A stretch of DNA of 64,000 bases from Dysidea avara (lineage: Eukaryota > Porifera > Demospongiae > Dictyoceratida > Dysideidae), in contig NC_089276.1 in NCBI RefSeq assembly GCF_963678975.1, positions 23,791,059 through 23,855,058 on the forward strand. Direction: 5' to 3'. Below the pieces are notes generated by a model. That model worked only from the letters and a program-made list of their open reading frames with translations. It was not told the DNA's origin and did not search any database. Both the position numbers and the translations under genes were made by a program. Below, in pieces: positions 33,890-44,500 of the stretch (position 1 is the stretch's first letter; every line of letters begins with the position of its first letter).

Positions 33890-36800
33890 CTCTCTACTGG
33901 GTGACTTGAAATGTAGCTGAACTATATACAGGATGGTTTTTTTGTAGCTGAACTCTCTACAAGGTGACCTCTTCTAGCTGGTCTCTCTACAGGGTGATTT
34001 GTTTCTAGCTGAACTCTCTACAGGTGATTTGTTTGCAGCTAAACTCTCTACATGGTGGTTTGTTTGTAGCTGAACTCTCTACATGATGGTTTCTTTGTAG
34101 CTGAACTCTCTATAAGGTGACTTCATCTAGCTGAACTCTCTACAGGGCAATTTGTTTCTGGCAGAATTTTCTACAGGGTGATTTGTTTGCAGCTGAACTC
34201 TCTACATGATGGTTCCTTAGTAGCTGAACTCTCTACAAGGTGACTTCGTCCAGCTGATCTCTCTACGGGGTGATTTGTTTCTAGCTGAACTCTCTACAGG
34301 TGATTTGTTTGCAGCTAAACTCTCTACATGGTGGTTTCTTTGTAGCTGAACTCCCTACATGATGGTTTCTTTGTAGCTGAACTCTCTACAAGGTAACTTC
34401 TTCTCTACAGGGTGATTTGTTGTAGTTGAATTCTCTACAAGGTGGTTTGTTTGAGGCTGAACTCTCTACATGGCGGCTTCTTTGTAGCTGAACTCTCTAC
34501 AGAGTGATTTGTTTGCAGCTGAACTCTCTACATGATGGTTTCTTTGTAACTGAACACTCTACAAGGTGACTTCTTCTAGCTGATCTTTCTAGAGGGTGAA
34601 TTGTTTGTAACTGAACACTCTACAAGGTGACTTCTTCTAGCTGATCTTTCTACAGGGTGATTTGTTTGTAACTGAACTCTCTACATGATGGTTTCTTTGT
34701 AGCTGAACTCTCTACAAGGTGACTTCTTCTAGCTGATCCCTCTACAGGGGGATTTATTTGTAGTTGAACTCTCTACAAGTGATTTATTTGCAGCTTAACT
34801 CTTTATGTGGTGGTTTCTTTGTAGCTGAACTCTCTACAAGGTGACCTCTTCTAACTGATCTCTCTACAGGGTGATTTGTTTCCAGCTGAACTCTCTACAG
34901 GTGATTTTTTGCAGCTAAACACTCTACATGGTGGTTTCGTTGTAGCTGAACTCTGTACATGATGGTTTCTTTGTAGCTGAACTCTTTACAAGGTGACTTC
35001 TTCTAGCTGAACTCTCTATGGGGTAATTTCTTTGTAGCTGAACTCTCTATATGATGGTTTCTTTGTAACTGAACTCTCTACAAGGTAACTTCTTCTAGCT
35101 GATCTTTCTACTGGATGATTTGTTTGCAGCTGAACTCTCTACATGGTGGTTTCTTTGTTGCTGAACTCTCTACAAGGTGAATTCTTCTACCTGATCTCTC
35201 TACAGGGTAATTTGTTTGTAACTGAACTCTGTACAAGTGCGTTTTTGTGGGTGATCTCACTGCAGGTTGATTTGTTTGCAGCTGAACTCACTAAAGGGTG
35301 ATTTTGCTTGTAGCTGAACTCCTTGCATTGTGTCTAGTTTCTAGCTGATCTCTCTACAGGGTGATTTGTTTGTAGCTGATCTCTCTACAAGTTGATTTGT
35401 GTGTAGCTGATCTCTCTGCAGGTTGATTAATTTGTAGCCGATCTCTATCTCTCTACAGGGTAATTTTTTTGTAGCTGAACTCTGTACAAGGTGCTTTTTT
35501 GTAGGTGATCTCACTGCAGGTTGATTTGTTTGTAGCTGAACTCACTAAAGGGTGATTTGCTTGTAGCTGAACTCCTTACATTGTGTCTAGTTTCTAGCTG
35601 ATCTTTGTACAGGGTGATTTGTGTGTAGCTGATCTTTCTACAGGTTGATTTGTTTGTAGCCGATCTCTCTACAGGGTAATTTGTTTGTAGCTGAACTCTG
35701 TACAAGGTGCTTTTTTGTAGGTGATCTCACTGCAGGTTGATTTGTTTGTAGCTGAACTCAATAAAGGGTGATTTGCTTGTAGCTGAACTCCTTACATTGT
35801 GTCTAGTTTCTAGCTGATCTCTCTACAGGGTGATTTGTTTGTAGCATCTCTCTACAAGTTGATTTGAGTGTAGCTGATCTCTCTGCAGGTTGATTAATTT
35901 GTAGCCGATCTCTCTACAAGGTAATTTGTTTGTAGCTGAACTCTCTATAAGGTGATTCGTTTGCAGCTGAACTCTCTACATGGTGGTTTCTTTGTTGCTG
36001 AACTCTCTACAGGGTGATTTGTTTCTAGCTTATCTCTCTACAGGGTGATTTTTTTGTAGCTGACCTCTCCTCAGGGTGATTTGTTTCTAGCTGATCTCTC
36101 TACAGAGTGATTTTTTGTAGCTGACCTCTCTTCGGGTGATTTGTTTCTAGCTGATTGCTCTACAGGTTGATTTGTTTGTAGATGAACTCTCTACAGGGTA
36201 ATTTGCTTGTAGCTGAACTCCTTACTTTGTGTCTAGTTTGTAGCTGATCTCTCTACAGGGTGATTTGTTTGTAGCTGATCTCTATACAAGTTGATTTGTG
36301 TGTAGCTGATCTCTCTGCAGGGTGATTTGTTTGTAGCCGATCTCTCTACAAGGTAATTTGTTTGTAGCTGAACTATCTATAAGGTGATTTGTATGTAGCT
36401 GATCTCTCTGCAGATTGATTTGTTTTGGCTGAACTCTCTACAGGGTGATTTGTTTCTAGCTTATCTCTCTACAGGTTGATTTGTGTGTAACTGATCTCTC
36501 TACAAGTTGAATTGTGTGTAGCTGATCTCTCTGCAGGTTGATTTGTTTGTAGCCAATCTCTCTACAAGGTAATCTGTTTGTAGCTGAACTGTCTATAAAG
36601 TGATTTGTTTGTAGCTGATCTCTCTGCAGGTTGATTTGTTTTAGTTGAACTCTCTACAGGGTGATTTGTTTGTAGCTGAACTCCTTACATTGTGTGTAGT
36701 TTGTAGCTGATCTCTCTACAGGGTGATTTGTTTGTAGCTGATCTCTCTACAAGTTGATTTGTGTGTAGCTGATCTCTCTACAGGTTGATTTGTTTGTAGC

Positions 36801-37360
36801 CGATCTCTCTACAGGGTAATTTGTTTGTAGCTGAACTCTCTAGAAGGTGATTTGTTTGTAGCTGATCTCTCTGCAGGTTGATTTGTTTTAGCTGAACTTT
36901 CTACAGGGTGATTGCTTGTAGCTGAACTCCTTACATTGTGTCTAGTTTCTAGCTGATGTCTCTACAGGGTGATTTTTTGTAGCTGAACTCTCTACAGGGT
37001 GATTTGTTTCTAGCTTATCTCTCTACAGGTAGATTTATGTTGACTTGTTCATTGCTGATCACTCTAAAGGGTAATTTGTTTGTAGCTGAACTCTCTCCAC
37101 AGTGACTTGTGTGTAGCTGAATTCTGTGTAGCTGAATTCTCTAGAGAGTGACTTAATTGTAGCTGAATTCTCTAGGGTGCATGACTTGTTTATAGCTGAA
37201 CTTTCTTCAGTGTGACTTGTAATGTTCTGAATCTCTATAGTGATATATTTGCTTAACTCTCCACATGGTGACTGTCTTCTTGCTGAACTGTCTATAAGAT
37301 TAACTGTTTGCAGCTGAACTCCTTACAGAATAACTTGTGATGTAATAAAATTCTATAATG
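33890..37360 (+). repeat. right tandem array, ~31-bp unit (about 110 units), higher-order structure
   Basis: Consensus TAGCTGAACTCTCTACAGGG then TGATTTGTTTG, with unit variants CATGGTGGTTTCTTTG, CATGATGGTTTCTTTG and AAGGTGACTTCTTC recurring in order through about 33960-35200. From about 35200 a different higher-order block takes over: the unit containing TCTGTACAAG recurs at 35228, 35481 and 35697 (253 and 216 bp apart, seven to eight units). No coding. Confidence 0.93.
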
Positions 37361-37394
37361 GAGTAAATAAATTAGCCGAATGCTCTATTAGGGT

Positions 37395-38204
37395 GACTGT
37401 TCTATTAGAGTATCTCGATCTCGCATTTGCTACACGGAGTTGGCTTTCGAATCATAACTCAGTGGTTTGTAATCCGATTCTTCTGTACTGCTGCAAGTAC
37501 TTTCTATGAAGATTATTCCAGCTATACACCGATTTTCAGCTCATTGCTCTAAGCGGTTTGCCTAGTAGGCGTGAAAACTAATACTTTTTTATTCCTAAAA
37601 ATCGATCGCGTAATTGTGACACAGGTTGGGTTTTGTGTCATATCTCCGTGGTCTTTATCTCGATTCCTTTCAAACCACCAAAAGGCACTCCTGCGATGGT
37701 TATTCCATCTACATAGCAATTTTCAACTCATTCCATGAAGCGGTTTACCCTGTAGGCGTGACAACAAATCGATCTTGTTTTACGCGAATAATCGGTCATA
37801 ACTCCTGAACCATTCATCGGATTTGTACCAAAGTTGATGCTAGGATTCGCCTTTGGACTCCCTTTCTGTGTGCCAAATTTCAAGGCGATCGGAGTACGCG
37901 TTTGCTTGTTATAGCGATTTTTGCAAGTGTGCGAAAAGACGAAGAAGAAGAAAAAAACGAAGAAAAAAATACGAAACTTTGGCCACTCGTATCTCGAAAA
38001 TGGCTTGAGTGATTTCCTTCAAATTTGGAATGTAGACTCCCCTAGCTGGCGGGCAACTCTGCAGCAAATTTGGTTCCAATCGGATGAGGTATCACCGAGA
38101 TACAAATGTGTGAAAATGACATTTTCTTTCTTCCTGTCAATATACTCACGGTGTGGCGCGCCGGCTTCTTGGGCCGCACGACACACTATCGTGTGTCTTG
38201 ATAT
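37395..38204. repeat. right terminal inverted repeat of giant foldback
   Basis: Complement of 29552-30366. It ends CTTGATAT at 38204, immediately adjoining the start of the DIRS-like terminal repeat at 38205. Confidence 0.85.
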
Positions 38205-38476
38205 ATTACATGAGGAAGGTGAAGTGAAATATCAACATGTAATTGGCATAATTACAAAGATATGACAGCCATTTTAAAGAATAACGAATCTTTATGTAAA
38301 AATGCATTTTGCCTATAAAAGGAGCATGTGGTCTGATTCCATTGGTTCTATATAGACACTTACTCTGTCATCGTGTTCTCTAGTACTGCATGATGTACAA
38401 AAACAGAAGGTAAAATAATGTAGATAATACAAGTTTTTTGAAAAATTATAGCCCAACTGCTGCACAAACATCAACA

Positions 38477-38937
38477 TCAGTACATGGCGAGATGGTTTTC
38501 TGCTTGCAGGGAAAGCAATATCAACTCAACATTAACAATATGCACAAATGGAGTAGTCTTCCGATCAATCCATCTGGCCAAACAGAGTAGGTCATCAAAG
38601 CCTATAGCAGACTTCTTCTTTCCAGGTCTTGCTGAAGATACTAATATACGCCCTGTTACAACACTATGAGCATTTGAGGAGAGAACAGAAAGGTTTTGGG
38701 CTGACCCACCAGTGATTCTAGATTTCAACTTTTTCTGTCATGGATAGGACAACATACTCCAGTATCTTGCAGTACTATTGCTAGATGGCTCAAGAGTTTC
38801 ATGGTAGAAGCTAGTATAGACATCTCAATGTTCAAGGCACACTGCATAAGAGGAACATCATGCTCTACTGCTGCAGGGTTACTGTAGAGAACATAAGAAA
38901 GATGATAAAGCCACCTTTGGTACTGCAGTACTATCAT
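38477..38937 (-). pseudogene. C-terminal recombinase region of DIRS-like element, broken
   Basis: Two overlapping minus frames (38725-38937 and 38477-38728) follow the recombinase N-terminal part. Fragments such as YHLSYVLYSNPAAVEHDVPL and KKKSAIGFDDLLCLARWIDR are visible, but I cannot identify the catalytic tyrosine with confidence. Function assigned only from position within the DIRS-like element. Confidence 0.4.
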
Positions 38938-39067
38938 CTAAATCATCTTCATTACACAATACATGTTGATATGAAACTGAGCCTTCCGAAGTGTAATTTG
39001 TAAATGGCTCAGGGCACAAAGTGCCTGCATGCTATTTATAATTAGACGAGGAAGGTGAAATGAAATA

Positions 39068-39590
39068 TCAACATGTCAGCTTAGATAGGTCAGCTGAATG
39101 TGATGGTCTAGTCTGTGCCAACCACACCACTGTCTTCATTGTTAGCTGTTTAAGACTTAGGTCCTTGTTAGCACCTAGAGTTTTGATGTGTTGGATTACC
39201 TCCCCAACATCCCAGAAAGATTGAAGCATATCTTGGTTGTGGTGGTCTAGAGTTAAAGGCACCTTGAAGGACCCTTTGTCACTGTAGGGTGACTTCCCAC
39301 ACTGACTCCACATAGTTATGGGTAGATGATATTGCTGAATGATAAGCATTCGGTGATTGGTACTTATAGCCTTCAGAATGTAACTTGGCTAAGAAATTCA
39401 CAACATCCTCTAAGGTCTTGTAAGGGGATCTCGTCCCCTCTTCTGACACTAGTTAGCCCATTTAGAAAATGAGGAAGCATATTGGAGTTACGTAGTTTTG
39501 TTTCTCCATGATGCCAGCATGAGGTCTGATTCCTGCAAAGAAATTCCTTGTGATGTGTAGGATTGCCTGAGATAGGCCAGGCGGTCAACT
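39068..39590 (-). pseudogene. tyrosine recombinase (N-terminal part) of DIRS-like element
   Basis: Minus-strand frames 39373-39588 and 39068-39349. The segment VIQHIKTLGANKDLSLKQLT followed by LAQTRPSHSADLSKL matches the characteristic DIRS/phage-integrase style pattern (helical SAM-like domain, then A.T..R..DL..L around the first catalytic Arg position). In intact relatives this enzyme integrates a circular DNA intermediate. Frameshifted between the two frames. Confidence 0.7.
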
Positions 39591-40460
39591 GGGGTACTCC
39601 CTATTGCATCAAAAATTCCTTCCCTAGTGGCATTGATACCAGGTCTGGTTGTTGGGGAATCCTCCGAGGGTAGTCCTCCAGATGTTCCAACACTAGTGGA
39701 AACCATGATTGGATTTTCCACAGAGGTGTTATTAGTACTATCCTCGCTGCTTCCGCGTATGAGTTCAATTGGCCTGGAAGAAGGTGTTCTGCTTGGAGGA
39801 TGATATTCCTCTCCGTGCACCACATCCAGATTGTTGTTGCTAACTGGCACAGAGCTCTGGACACTGCCCCGTTTCTGGTTTATATAGCTCACTGCTGTAA
39901 TGTTGTCCATTCGCAGTAAGACAGTGATATTTTGCCAAGTCTTCCCAAATGCTTTGATTGCTAGGAAGGCAGTTAAGAACTTCAGATAGTTGATATGGTG
40001 AGTTGCCTCCTTGGGAGTACGTACCATAAGCCCCCTGTATCCATTCAGTACCATTCTCCAGCCCTGATTGGGTGCATCTAAGAATGCACTGTTATTGATG
40101 GGTCTGTTAGGCACACCAGTGCTCCTATTGGAGTTGTGAGAGCCACCCACCATTCCAGGTCCTAGGTTCAGTGAGATCAATGTGTTGTACTTATCCAAGA
40201 TTTCCTCCTGATTATGATTCAGAGTAAGGACAAAATTCATTTTGCATCTGGATAGCTCAGTAATGCAGTGGGGCTAGTGGGATAGCTCTCATGGTGGTTG
40301 TTGCTATTCCCTCTAATGCTTGGTGCAACATTCGCCAAGCATCTTGCTGAATTTTTCATGAAGATTGATATTCTCATTCTTGTGGAGCTTAAGAGGAAGC
40401 CCAGAAATTCCATCTATTGGGTAGGAGTCAGTCTGGACTTCTGATTAACCCCAGGCTCTT
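39488..40460 (-). pseudogene. RT end and RNase H of DIRS-like element
   Basis: Upstream of the clean frame, the minus strand reads LTPTQ then MEFLGFLLSSTRM, the C-terminal RT block of DIRS/Ty3 polymerases, with stops. The 250-codon frame (39488-40240) shows FLDAPNQGWRMVLNGYRG, THHINYLKFLTAFLAIKAFG and VLLRMDNITAVSYINQKRGS, the RNase H-like module typical of DIRS elements. The W-rich next block is continued only in another frame (39601-39864: WMWCTERNIILQAEHLLPGQ), so one slip lies near 39850. Confidence 0.8.
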
Positions 40461-40516
40461 GAACACTAACGGGTTGACTGCATCCAACCAGAACTGTTGG
40501 AGTCTGCTCACCACCG

Positions 40517-40940
40517 ATTATGCTCATAATTTTACCTATTTTGCTATGCTGCACTGCTCAAAAATTTACCTATTATGCTTAAATTTATGCTCAATATTTA
40601 CCCATTATGCTCAAATTATGCCCAATTATTTATGCTTCAGTTCTCATGCTCTGCTAATAATTTCCGGTTTATAGATAAATAATAAGTGGCTGAAGCACAA
40701 ATTTACTTGTCAAAATGCAGATCACAGAAAAGATCGATATACTCTAATAGAACAGTCAGTTATGTGATTGTTCTATTAGAGCTACTGACTGTTCTATTAG
40801 AGCATATCGATCTTTCTGTGATAGCTATTTTAATAAGGAAGAATTCATACTATTACACAAATATTCTACCTATTATGCTAGCATTATGCTCAATGCTTTC
40901 AGGCACCTATTATGCTCATAATTATGCCAGCATAATCAGC
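40517..40940. mobile_element. TTATGC-rich element nested in the DIRS-like element
   Basis: Begins CGATTATGCTCATAATTTTA and ends TAATTATGCCAGCATAATCAGC. Subterminal TTATGC repeats match those of the 25636-27307 element. It interrupts the DIRS-like coding order between gag and RT. Inside it is a short foldback (40721-40823). Exact ends uncertain. Confidence 0.55.
40721..40823. repeat. 103-bp foldback built from the CTCTAATAGAG motif
   Basis: Arms of about 39 bp: ATCACAGAAAAGATCGATAT then ACTCTAATAGAACAGTCAGT at left, near-exact complement at right (ACTGACTGTTCTATTAGAGC, ATATCGATCTTTCTGTGAT). The loop includes another TTCTATTAGAG. It is a minimal palindromic version of the motif that recurs across the window. 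Confidence 0.9.
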
Positions 40941-40970
40941 AGGTCTTTACTCAACACTCTGTCCGCTGTT

Positions 40971-41381
40971 CTAGCTGGTGGTGGGACGTTTGCAGACACC
41001 ACTAGCAAATCGGATCCATCGGGAATTGGGTGTATCTTGTGCCTTTGCTCTTGCCTTCCTAGTCTTGTTTTCCAGCTTACTTCCGAACGCTGTTTCCAAA
41101 AAAGTCGATCTCTCCTCAGACAGTGTAACCAGCACAGTGTCCTCGGCCTCGTCATCCTCATCAGTGGCATATTCATCATCATCTGCCTTCAACTTCTTGC
41201 TGGGAGGGAGGCTATTGCTGGCAACTGTACTGCTGTATTGTGAGCCAGACGATATCTGTGGGATTGTCCCAGATTGTGTGAGCCCGCCTTGTTTCAACGT
41301 CAGTAACTTGTCCTGTATGGACTTGACACTCTGAGAAAGATATGTGATAGCCTTTGCTAACTCTTCGTTATTCTCCATCAA
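40971..41381 (-). CDS. gag-like ORF1 of DIRS-like element
   Basis: 137-codon minus-strand frame starting MMENNEELAKAITYLSQSVK, a coiled-coil-like amphipathic start. It continues with a basic KKLK word, a strongly acidic stretch (DDDEYATDEDDEAEDT) and TVLVTLSEERSTFLETAFGS near the end. Small coiled-coil plus acidic ORF1 proteins at the head of DIRS elements are usual. It is cut at its 3' end by the TTATGC-rich insertion. Assignment rests mainly on position just inside the 5' inverted repeat. Confidence 0.6.
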   Translation of the reverse strand: MMENNEELAKAITYLSQSVKSIQDKLLTLKQGGLTQSGTIPQISSGSQYSSTVASNSLPPSKKLKADDDEYATDEDDEAEDTVLVTLSEERSTFLETAFGSKLENKTRKARAKAQDTPNSRWIRFASGVCKRPTTS

Positions 41382-42202
41382 GTCAAAGTACTTGAATTGC
41401 TGTCACAGCCAAATAAAAGCCAATAGAATCAGACCATGTGCTTCCTTTATAGGCAAAACCCATTTTTACGTAACTATTCTCGTCACCCTTTAAAGTCCTT
41501 GTAATTATACCAATTACATGTTTATATGAAACTGAGCCTTCCGAAGTGTAATGCAGAAAAATACCTACTGACCTGATACCAAAGCTAAAGAATCTATGTG
41601 AATACCAATAATTGCTCTATAGTTTTGTGCTTGCTTTTTCATGACCATGTAAAGTTGTATTATAGTATCTGTATTGTTTGCAATAGTGTTTATAACAAAG
41701 TAAATTTCCAAGTTAGGTATGCATGATTGTACTAATTGTCGATTAGGATTTTGTAGTGACTGTTCTATTAGAATATCTTGATTTTTCATGCAAAACATGA
41801 TAAGTCGCAGTTGCTCGATATTTAACACAGCAAATCCTGCACCTTTTCCTGGAATGCAATTTCCAGCCTGTTGTCACAAGCTTTACTAGTATATCACTGA
41901 TTACGATGATGACATTTGGCATGAGTAGGTCTTAATAGTAGTGTACTATCCAGCCAATCTGTACCAAATGGCTATAATATCAGCTTTGATTCGATGGAAA
42001 TTGCAATGGTATGTTATTGCAGAGTTTATTTGATTACTTTTGTAATACTCTAATAGAGCACACATGTTTTGAGGGTTTCCAATAGAACACACATAGAATG
42101 TTCTATTGGAAAATCGATGAAATTATGAACTTTTACTATTGAGTACATTTAAGCTAGAATTTTCATTTATAATGTAGAAATTAAGTGAGGTGAACAGCTG
42201 TG

Positions 42203-42270
42203 ATAGCAGTGTGGCTCAGTGGCTAAAGTTTTGGGTGTTCAGTATGGAGGTCCCTGGTTCAAACGCTGGT
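42203..42270 (+). repeat. tRNA-derived SINE head (box A and box B)
   Basis: TGGCTCAGTGG (42212-42222) fits the RNA polymerase III box A consensus, and GGTTCAAACGC (42256-42266) fits box B, 33 nt apart. The flanking bases do not make a good acceptor stem or a clear anticodon arm, so this is a SINE or tRNA relic rather than a working tRNA gene. Confidence 0.6.
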
Positions 42271-42299
42271 AAGTTTTTTCATGCATCTTTTTTTAACCC

Positions 42300-42932
42300 A
42301 AGGTGACTGTTCTATTAGCATATTTTGATCCCGCAATTTAGTTGTTTGGTTCTTGCCTTGTAACTCTATAGCTGTCAATGCAATTTCTTATAAACCACAA
42401 ACAGTTTGAACTATCTATACACATACTGATTTTTAAGTTATTCGCATAAACATTGCATGACAACAAGGTGGCCTTTTTGATGCAACTAATCGTCCATAGC
42501 ACTATGACTATTTACCAGATTTGCACCAAACTTAGTACATGATTGTGCCACAATGCATTCTTAAAGTCTACCATAGTTCAAGAAAATCAAGCTACACATT
42601 TGCATTTTATAATTGTTTTTTTTTAAGTGTGCAAAAGGATAATCAAAGCCCCCGAGTCCCCTGATCAAAGGAAAAAAAACTGAAGTAATTGAACTGAATT
42701 TTGAAACCTCATGTTTTATGATTGAGTTAGGCAATTCTGCTGAACTTCACTATGTGGGGTTCTGAAGGTGGAGGGCATTTACAGGTTAAAAATGATTCCA
42801 AATTGAGAAGGGAGCATGGAGCTACATACATATGTGTGAAAATCGTATTTTGTTTTTCTTGTAAATATACTCACGGTGTGGTGCACTGGCTTTCTTGGCC
42901 ACATGACACACTACCATTTGTCTTGATCTTAA
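42300..42932 (+). repeat. decayed outer arm of the giant foldback family
   Basis: Runs from a TTCTATTAGCATATTTTGATC motif to AATATACTCACGGTGTGG, then GGCTTTCTTGGCCACATGACACAC and TTTGTCTTGATC. Same order as 37395-38204 in the same orientation. The opposite arm is missing nearby. It shows the family is multicopy. Confidence 0.75.
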
Positions 42933-43080
42933 CTAAAAATGACACAGGACAACAAGTCTACTTGTTTATACAGGCCGAAATACATATATGGGCTAACTTT
43001 ATACTGGGTGCTACATTTCAGGGCAAGAAAGCCAGCGTAAAGCCATGTCAGGGAAAGAAAGCCATTTTATTGCAAAAGGC

Positions 43081-43228
43081 AAGACGTGCAGTACTAGGAT
43101 TTTTTTGGTAGATAAACACCCCTTAGGAATGATATAATAATAACCTTGGCTCTGCCTCAGTGAGTATTACCTCATTCCTTTAGGAATTTTTCTCCACTAA
43201 AGATCCCTAGTACTGCTTGTCTTAGTTA
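43081..43228. mobile_element. small foldback MITE
   Basis: The ends AAGACGTGCAGTACTAGGAT and its near complement (ATCCCTAGTACTGCTTGTCTT) enclose AGGAATGAT...ATCATTCCT-like inner arms. About 147 bp, no coding. Confidence 0.65.
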
Positions 43229-43758
43229 TTTAGATAATGGCTTGTGTAATTACTGTACATGTGTATGTGTGATTTCTTTGGGGTTTTAGTCACCACCTCA
43301 GTGCATCAGAAACGATATACTGTCTACCCAGTAATAATAAATAGCCCTTCCAATTGCATGTACCTGGCAACCCATAACCGACCAGTGAATAAGGTACAGT
43401 ACCAGATTGAAACTTGGTCACCTTATACCCCTAGCATACTAATATAAGTTGAAATCATAAGGAGTAATGATTAATCAAGTAAATGTGAAAACCTAAAAAG
43501 ATCACTTTTTACAAATCCAGTCACATGATTATTATGTGAATATCTTGTTTGGTTTTCAAATCATACTGGTGTGGGTGGTGCACTGCTACTGACATACTAC
43601 TGTGTGTCTTAATGCAGCTCAGTAATTTGATATATACATACATAGCTTGTGTGCATTAAACTTACTAGCTGTATCGCTAATGACTGTGCTAATGTTAAAT
43701 TCAATGGACATCAATGTACATATGTACTACTGTGTGCAATAACAATTATTTCTATTAG

Positions 43759-44145
43759 GTGTCGCACTGACTAGAGGTGCAGAAACTACTGAAAGTACTG
43801 GTGTTGCTGTTTCAACTTCCAACATTATTAGAGATTATTCTTATATCACTCCAACTGGAAATGGTTTATTGTTTCGCTGTGTAAGTGGATTAGGACCTAC
43901 TGGTAGAAACAATATTGAACTAGGTAGACTGGTACGTGCTGATGGTACACTTGTTCGTAATGGAGGATGTGATGGTGCTGTGATACAACCACGTGGAGCA
44001 ACAATTAGTAATTATGTTGGAATCATCAATGTGTTCTTATGCAGAAGATTTACTACTAGAGACGAAGGTGTTTATACTTGTACCATGAGAAACAGCAGTA
44101 TGGTACATCAGAGTGTAAGAATTGGAGTGTACATGCCTGGAAGAA
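43759..44145 (+). CDS. Ig-like domain exon Ig-b1 (Ig/FN3 gene)
   Basis: 129 codons, phase 1-1, between TTCTATTAG and AGAA|GTAAGT. It shows the cysteine of strand B (LLFRCVSGLGPTG) and the F-strand motif DEGVYTCTMRN, with an additional cysteine pair (GGCDGAV...FLCRRF) as in its paralogues. In place of the usual Trp the core reads GRLVRADG, unlike Ig-b2/b3 (GGWYF), so this copy is the most diverged. It probably forms the second domain of the first Ig triplet. The intron to Ig-c1 is 55 nt. Confidence 0.85.
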
Positions 44146-44200
44146 GTAAGTGATTTTTCATTTATAGGAAAGGTTATTACCAGTATGATTTTTAACATAG

Positions 44201-44500
44201 CTTCTCCATTGTTAAGTATTCCATTTCCAAATACCATTCAAAGTATTATCGGTTTTCCAGTATTCTTGTATTGTACCTCAGAAGGTTCTCCACCAGACAC
44301 ATTTACCTGGATGAAGGATGGTGTTCCAATAACACAATCCACTTTCATTACTAGAGTTGTTCACACTAGAACCAGTGTGGTGTTTCGTAGTCATTATGTC
44401 ATTTATGGTTTGAGTTTAGAAGACATTGGCACATACACCTGTACTGTGACCAATCCCATTGGAAGTGATAGCAAGAATATTACTGTTGCTCTTCTTTTGG
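44201..44500 (+). CDS. I-set-like Ig domain exon Ig-c1 (Ig/FN3 gene)
   Basis: 100 codons, phase 1-1, from TTTAACATAG to TTGG|GTTAGT. Classic Ig signature: FLYCTSEGSPPDTFTWMKDG (Cys and Trp) and LEDIGTYTCTVTNPIGSDSK (D-G-Y-C). An earlier AG at 44167 would give a poorer fit; the start was chosen to match Ig-c2 and Ig-c3, which begin at the same codon phase and position. N-glycosylation sequon in the last strand (KNITV). Confidence 0.87.

Larger units (their letters stand above)
38205..41552 (-). mobile_element. DIRS-like tyrosine-recombinase retrotransposon, defective
   Basis: Inverted terminal repeats of about 135 bp: 38205-38345 and 41418-41552 share AACATGTAATTGG.ATAATTACAA, TTTTGCCTATAAA and CATG.GGTCTGATTC.ATTGG in opposite orientation. 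Inverted rather than direct ends, with gag-RT-RNase H-tyrosine recombinase coding, are the hallmark of DIRS elements. The minus strand carries gag-like, RT/RNase H and recombinase pieces in that order. Most RT blocks are missing between gag and 40460, where a TTATGC-rich element (about 40517-40940) has inserted. A second copy of the terminal word lies internally (38960-39080). Confidence 0.82.

Noticed and set aside
37921..38265. ORF with KKKKK-rich start in the right arm of the giant foldback
   Set aside because: The left arm shows only broken pieces of a similar reading, and the Lys run comes from a GAA/AAG-rich tract. Unlikely to be protein-coding.
42203..42270. Functional tRNA gene
   Set aside because: Box A and B are present, but acceptor and anticodon stems do not pair well, and a related damaged copy exists at 20133; treated as a SINE head.
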